In this document: piece by piece, positions 59,573-64,000 of the stretch | Position numbering within the stretch: the first letter of the stretch is position 1 | Layout: each line of letters starts with the position of its first letter | Assembly (NCBI RefSeq): GCF_023159225.1 | Contig: NC_063188.1 | Span: 37,128,021-37,192,020, forward strand | Reading direction: 5' to 3' | Origin: Perognathus longimembris pacificus | Lineage: Eukaryota; Chordata; Mammalia; Rodentia; Heteromyidae | Length of the DNA: 64,000 bases | Made by a program: the position numbers and the translations under genes | The notes under the pieces: model-generated | Database searches by the model: none | Seen by the model: only the letters and a program-made list of their open reading frames with translations | Told to the model about the DNA's origin: nothing

Positions 59573-61164
59573 GGAGATCTGTGGGTGGCTTCTCTGGTTT
59601 GGCTTTGTGCTGGTTCCCGCTGGTCCGTCAGTGAGAGACTTGTTTGTGTCCTGGCTCTGGGTTTGGATTTGGCTGTTGAACCTTACTGCCCAATGGGTGA
59701 GCGTGACCATCTCGATTGTTGCCGAGGTGGTCACCCTCACTGCACTTGGGGGTGGGTAGGTTCTGTGTCTTTCTCTGCGGGACAGTGTCCTGCCGCTGTG
59801 TTGTGCTGACCCTAGCGTGCCCCTGGTGGGGGTTTGCTGGTTGCTGATTCAGCGTGGCGTGGAGGCTTTTCTCTTCTTTGGTTCTTTTTTCCACTTGGTA
59901 TCTTGGTCAGAGGAGCTCACCTCTCAGGCGGTTCGCCCACCTGTGTGGATTGCTCCAGGGCCAGTGTTGTTGAGGGGCGGCCCACCCACTTGTGCGAAAT
60001 GCGCCAATCTGAGTGGGCGCTGCTGCTGGGGGGCTCTGCCCTCCTGTGCGGGTGCGCCTATCAGAGCGGTCGCTGCCGCTGGGGGGCCCTGCCCACCTGT
60101 GCGGGGTATGCCTACCAGAGTGGGCCCCAGGTTGTTGGGGTGTGCTTGTGCCCTCCTGCAAGTTTGCTGTGGGGGGTGGTATGTGTGGGCTTCAGTAGGA
60201 TCTAGTGTCCGGGCACGGGTTGGTGCCCATAGACTCTGCACCTCCACTGTGAGGAGGGCATGTGATCAGGCCCAGGTGTCCCTGCTGGGCTAGTATTGCC
60301 CACCACAGCACCTGTGACTTTTGTTCAAAAAGTCTGCGAGGCCCAGGCACCTCAGGTGGGGCTTGCAATGCCTGCCGGTCCCCGGGCCCCTGTTGGGGAG
60401 GGGGCGGGGCCGATGCGGCCGGTTCAGGCTCCTCTGCTGCCTTGGCGCTGGTCCACCTCTGCTAGCTCCTGTGTCCTCCCAGTCTGAAGGGACCTTTTGC
60501 AGCCTGATTTGGGGGTTCTTTGTTCCCTTGGGGTGGGGAGGGGTAGGGAGGGAGCTCTAGCTTCTTTGTAGGGTTTGGTTCTCTGATAGCTGGTCTCCCG
60601 TTGGGGGAAGGGGTAATGGGGAACTTACTGGTCCTGGATTGTGTGTGTGTCCCGCGCTGCTGTTGGCCCTTCGAGGGCGGGGTGCTGGGGTGTGGCGATC
60701 GGTTGTTTGGTGGTGGCTGCCCTGGCTCTCCCCTTCTGCACCACCTGGTTCTCCTGGCGCTCACATCTGATCCTGGCCATGTGTTTCCGTACCTCCCGTC
60801 CGCCACCATCTATCTCGATTGGTCTGCGCACCCCCTGGGGTCCATGGAGTCCCGCTGTCTGGACTCTGTACTCCCGGCGTGACTTTTTGGCAGTCGGTTT
60901 GTTGGCGCTGGGTCCCCTTTCCCAGCCTGGCCCTGTTCGGGCCAGGGTCGTCAGGTGGGGGGAGAGTACCCCAGATATTTTCCGGTTCTGTGCAGGTTAT
61001 AGGCTCTTCTTTTTTTTTTGTTTCCTGTGTTTCTCTGTTGCTTCTGGCTGCTGGGTTTGCTGGGTTCTTGATGGGGTGTTGGGTGCTGGAGTTTCCAGCT
61101 CGTTATTCAGTTGGAGTGAGTTGGGGTGCCTCCCTACTGTGGCGGCGCCATCTTCCTTCATATC
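59573..61164 (-). promoter_or_regulatory. L1 5'UTR/promoter, GC-rich
   Basis: Highly CpG-rich. The 5' end carries AAGATGGCGCCGCC (plus 61141-61156), a YY1-type site expected at an L1 start. At about 59924-60150 there are roughly four degenerate tandem units of 53-60 bp (CACCTGTGCGG...GCTGGGGGGC pattern). The long plus-strand frames here are GC by-products. Confidence 0.7.
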
Positions 61165-61174
61165 GAGAACTTCT

Positions 61175-61930
61175 AAATCATACTATATCCTTGGAGGATA
61201 GTGAAACTATGGCTAGTGAAAATGTTTCAGTTCCCTCTGCATCTACTTCTTCCCACATTCAAAGTCCTCGGAAGGAACTGAGCACTTTGGTCATGTGCTT
61301 GTACTCTTTGGGAACAGGGTGCAAAAAAAATTTTGCTCCTTTGGGCCTCTGTAGTGGAAGATAGGACTTTTCGCCCATAAGATCCATACCATACATTATT
61401 CCAAATAGGAGGAGAGTTTAGATCCGATGTAGCCACAAAATGAAGATTGGCATATATTTTACATCACTAGTAAAATCATAATTGAATTGTTGGAGAAGAG
61501 TCCCTAGATTAGGTAGCTTCAATGGTAAGTCATTTTGACATAAGTAATATCAATTATTTTGATATGAATAGGCTAGCAATTGATATGAATTTTATAGTTG
61601 ACACTCAAGAGAAATTAACATGACTCACAAAAAGTCACTTATTAGAAAGTGGCATGACTGACATTCACATTGTCTGTGAGAGGAGGGGTTAAGCTGAACC
61701 TTGATAGAAAAGGAAGACTGAAGCTAGCAAAGAAAAGAATGGAATGATGAGGAGGAGAAAAGTCCAGGCCTGGGGACCCTTATGAGAAGAAGGTTGGTAT
61801 AAGACTAATAAAACATGTTCATGGAAAATTGGCTTGACTGGAAGACTGTATAGGGAAGAAGTATGGAGATAACAAAAGATAGGCAGAAGGTAATTCCTAG
61901 AGAACTTTGGATAAATGTTTTACTAAGAAT
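61175..61930. other. Unassigned spacer
   Basis: No gene or named repeat recognised after the L1 except the short right end of the MER5-like relic at 61165-61180. Confidence 0.35.
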
Positions 61931-61934
61931 AATC

Positions 61935-62140
61935 TTAGCCAGGCATGGGTGGCTCATCCCTGTAATTCTGGCTATTCAGGAGGCTGCCAAGGCAGGAAAA
62001 CTCATGAGACTCTTATCTCCAGTAAACTACTCAGAAAAATCAGGAAGTGGCTCTGTGGCTCAAGTGGTAGAGTGTTAGCCTTGAGGAAAAGGAGCTCAGG
62101 AACAGCACCCAGGCCCTAAGTTTAAGCACCATATGTGATG
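61935..62140 (+). repeat. Composite SINE, head with internal deletion
   Basis: CCAGGCATGGGTGGCTCATCC start; GGAGGCTGCCAAGGCAGGAAAAC shows a deleted head segment; tail ends GGCCCTAAGTTTAAGC. Confidence 0.8.
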
Positions 62141-62234
62141 ATGATATATCTGATTATATGGTAACAGAAAGATTAGAATCTGAATGAAAGGATATCACCA
62201 GAGTGAGAAAAGCATGGTATCTAGAAGCTAAAGC

Positions 62235-62378
62235 TTCAGAAAGTCCTTGGGTGAGCTATTTAACCAGTTTACCTCACATGTGCTTATCTGCAATATAGCA
62301 CTAATAGTGATATCTACTAATAGGTTTGTGGCAACAATGAATTGAGATAATGTATGTGAACACCTAATGAATGTATTG
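62235..62378 (-). repeat. MIR element, antisense
   Basis: CCTTGGGTGAGCTATTTAACC...TACCTCACATGTGCTTATCTGCAATATAG...GAATTGAGATAATGTATGTGAAC. Confidence 0.75.
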
Positions 62379-62379
62379 G

Positions 62380-63825
62380 TCAGGGTTCCAGCAAAAAAAA
62401 ATCACTCATTATTATTAGACTATTTAATTTAACTTAATAAAGCAGCTATTACTTATAAATATGGGCAGAGTGTAAGGAGATCACAGAGGATAATATAAAA
62501 CCCCAAGATGTGTAATATTGGGGTTGTTATTACTATGTATCCTATAGTGGCAGGAGAGGAAGAAGCATAAGGAATTAGTTGATGGGAGATAGAGATACTG
62601 AGACGGTCATTTCTCAGGTACTGTGGACTTGGCCATCCAATGGCTACTAGGTTGGGACTTTAGTAAGCAAACACCCTGACTTCACTCAGATCCCTGCCAG
62701 GGGGCTCTTAGTAATGTAACCCAACTGGGAGCCATAACATAGGAAAGCCCATGTAATGTTGTAATGTAATGATGTAATATGAGTCAATTTTTCAGGTTCT
62801 AAAGCATGGGGACTAGTAAGTGCAAGAAAGAACAGTAAGGAAGTACACAATAATCAATGGTAGTATGATTTAAAATTCAGGCCCATATTGCTCTCAGCCT
62901 TCTGGTTTAAATTGTTAACCAGCCCTTATTTCTTCCACTCCCATGTGCACTGCCAATAACTACATACCCACAGATTTAGCTGAAGTACATACAGTATATA
63001 GCAAACACTTTAAAATTAAGTATTAGGCACTCTTGTTTTAAAAGTTTTCCAAATATTGCTCAATTTTCCTTCTTTCTCCTTTGATCTTTGCTCTTCTTCC
63101 TCTCAGATTACAAATCTCCCAACTAAGCCATTACCAGTAATTTCTCCAGCCAAGCACTTAAGCTCTATGTTTATTCCAATCCTGCCACAGAGGTAATGTT
63201 TGAGCAATCAAAACAACCTACAGAGGTTTTCAGCTAAAACAAACACAGTTTTTTTTTCTCTAAGAGGATATTTGTAGTTATTTAGCTCTTAAACTGGCAC
63301 TTTTATTTTTCTCCCTATTAGTTAGTTCATGCTATTTTTCAGGCATGAATTGATGAGCACCTGGTCAAATAGAGAGCCATAATAGGATTGAAAATAAAGA
63401 GACAGATGTGTGGTATATTAGGTGAGAAAAGTAAGGCAACAAAGCATGATGACTAGATATAGAGAGAGGCCAGAGAAGGATAGAGGTATAGCCATTGTTG
63501 CTTTATAGTTAGCTTTGCTAAAGCCTGCTGAAAGCATGTCATCATTTTCTCCAGCGATTTATTTGGCCACCATGAAACACTGAGTTCTTCCTCTTCTTCT
63601 TTGTCTCTCTGCTCCCACTTTGCATTCACTCTGAGGAAATTGTGGTCAGGCAAGACCATACAACAAGACCTGTCTGTACCTTGCCTAGTTGAAACTGGTA
63701 CTTTTTTTTCATACTCTCCTTCTATTAGAAGCAGATTGTGATTAGATTGGTTTCTGATCTCCCAGAAACGTACATAGAGCCAAGCAGTCTATGATCTTCT
63801 TTGGGTTTTTTTGTGTTGTTGTTAT
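62380..63825. other. Unassigned spacer, possible old LTR/DNA repeat
   Basis: 62380-62760 (GTATTGGTCAGGGTTCCAGC...CCCAACTGGGAGCC) has the look of an old mammalian repeat, family not certain. The rest is unassigned AT-rich sequence. Confidence 0.35.
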
Positions 63826-63827
63826 TG

Positions 63828-64000
63828 GGATGTGTGTGGTGGGGTGTGCTGGTTCTGAGAATTGAACTCAGGGCTTGTGCTCTCCTGAGTGTGAGTGTGT
63901 GTGTGTGTGTGTGTGTTGTGTATTTTGTTTTCTCAAGGCTAGTACTCTACCACTTGGGTCACAGCTCCACTTCTGGCTCTTTGGTGGTTAATTGGAGATA
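63828..64000 (-). repeat. Composite SINE, antisense, cut by window end
   Basis: GTTCTGAGAATTGAACTCAGGGC, a GT tract (63893-63916), then GGCTCTTTGGTGGTTAATTGGAGATA at the edge. The head continues outside. Confidence 0.85.

Larger units (their letters stand above)
53644..61164 (-). mobile_element. Near full-length L1 retrotransposon, inactive
   Basis: From 5' (right) to 3' (left): GC-rich 5'UTR (about 61164-59573), ORF1 (59572-58652), ORF2 (about 58517-54576), then two successive 3'UTR copies ending in A-rich tails at 54.12 and 53.65 kb. GAGAATTTCT (53634-53643) and GAGAACTTCT (61165-61174) look like the target duplication. ORF1 and ORF2 are both broken, so it cannot move on its own. It belongs to the L1 family that also left the 38801-39030 copy. 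Confidence 0.9.

Noticed and set aside
59817..61364. Long plus-strand frames over the L1 5'UTR
   Set aside because: GC-rich antisense of the L1 promoter region; several frames overlap, with no domains.

Overview
The window is vertebrate, specifically mammalian, nuclear DNA. It holds intron-split genes, GT-AG splice sites, AATAAA poly(A) signals, CpG islands, dense SINE/LINE/LTR repeats and ancient mammalian repeats (MIR, L2, MER5). Three genes are recognisable by protein sequence: ZCCHC18 (minus), SLC25A53 (plus) and a beta-15 thymosin, TMSB15B (plus). Two decayed testis-type histone H2B (H2BW-like) copies lie beyond them on the minus strand. This set matches the X-chromosome neighbourhood that is Xq22.2 in human. 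The abundant SINEs, with ID/tRNA-Ala-like and B1-like heads on a shared ID-like tail, point to a rodent. They most resemble the IDL-type SINEs reported from Geomyoidea (kangaroo rats, pocket mice, gophers); that species guess is inference.

Layout. 1-900: tail of an endogenous retrovirus-like element with a 3' LTR. 900-9190: SINE-rich spacer, a solo LTR and copy A of a roughly 0.5 kb duplicated segment. 9198-10494: ZCCHC18 coding exon, with a likely CpG promoter near 11.6-12.0 kb. 12-22 kb: repeats, MIRs, an old L1, another LTR and copy B of the duplicated segment. 22.2-23.5 kb: SLC25A53. 23.5-30.4 kb: L2, L1M and SINEs. 30.4-33.8 kb: TMSB15B, with a CpG-island promoter, a non-coding exon 1 and two small coding exons that a simple ORF scan misses. 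37.5-41.1 kb: two H2BW-like pseudogenes and several nested retrotransposon insertions. 41-51 kb: repeats. 51.5-52.6 kb: a CNIH1 processed pseudogene with an intact target-site duplication. 53.4-61.2 kb: a nearly complete but dead minus-strand L1 with a GC-rich 5'UTR and a doubled 3'UTR, inserted into the end of a MER5-like element. 61-64 kb: MIR/SINE spacer.

The genes do not form a pathway. ZCCHC18 is a domesticated Gag-like (PNMA family) nuclear co-regulator, SLC25A53 is an orphan mitochondrial carrier, and TMSB15B is a G-actin-binding peptide. ZCCHC18 and SLC25A53 are divergently transcribed. I see no prokaryotic-type system and no new gene family. The observations most worth checking are a Cys-to-Tyr change in the ZCCHC18 zinc knuckle, the paired H2BW-like relics, the L1 with a tandem 3'UTR, and the duplicated segment in which one copy carries an LTR and the other keeps the empty site.
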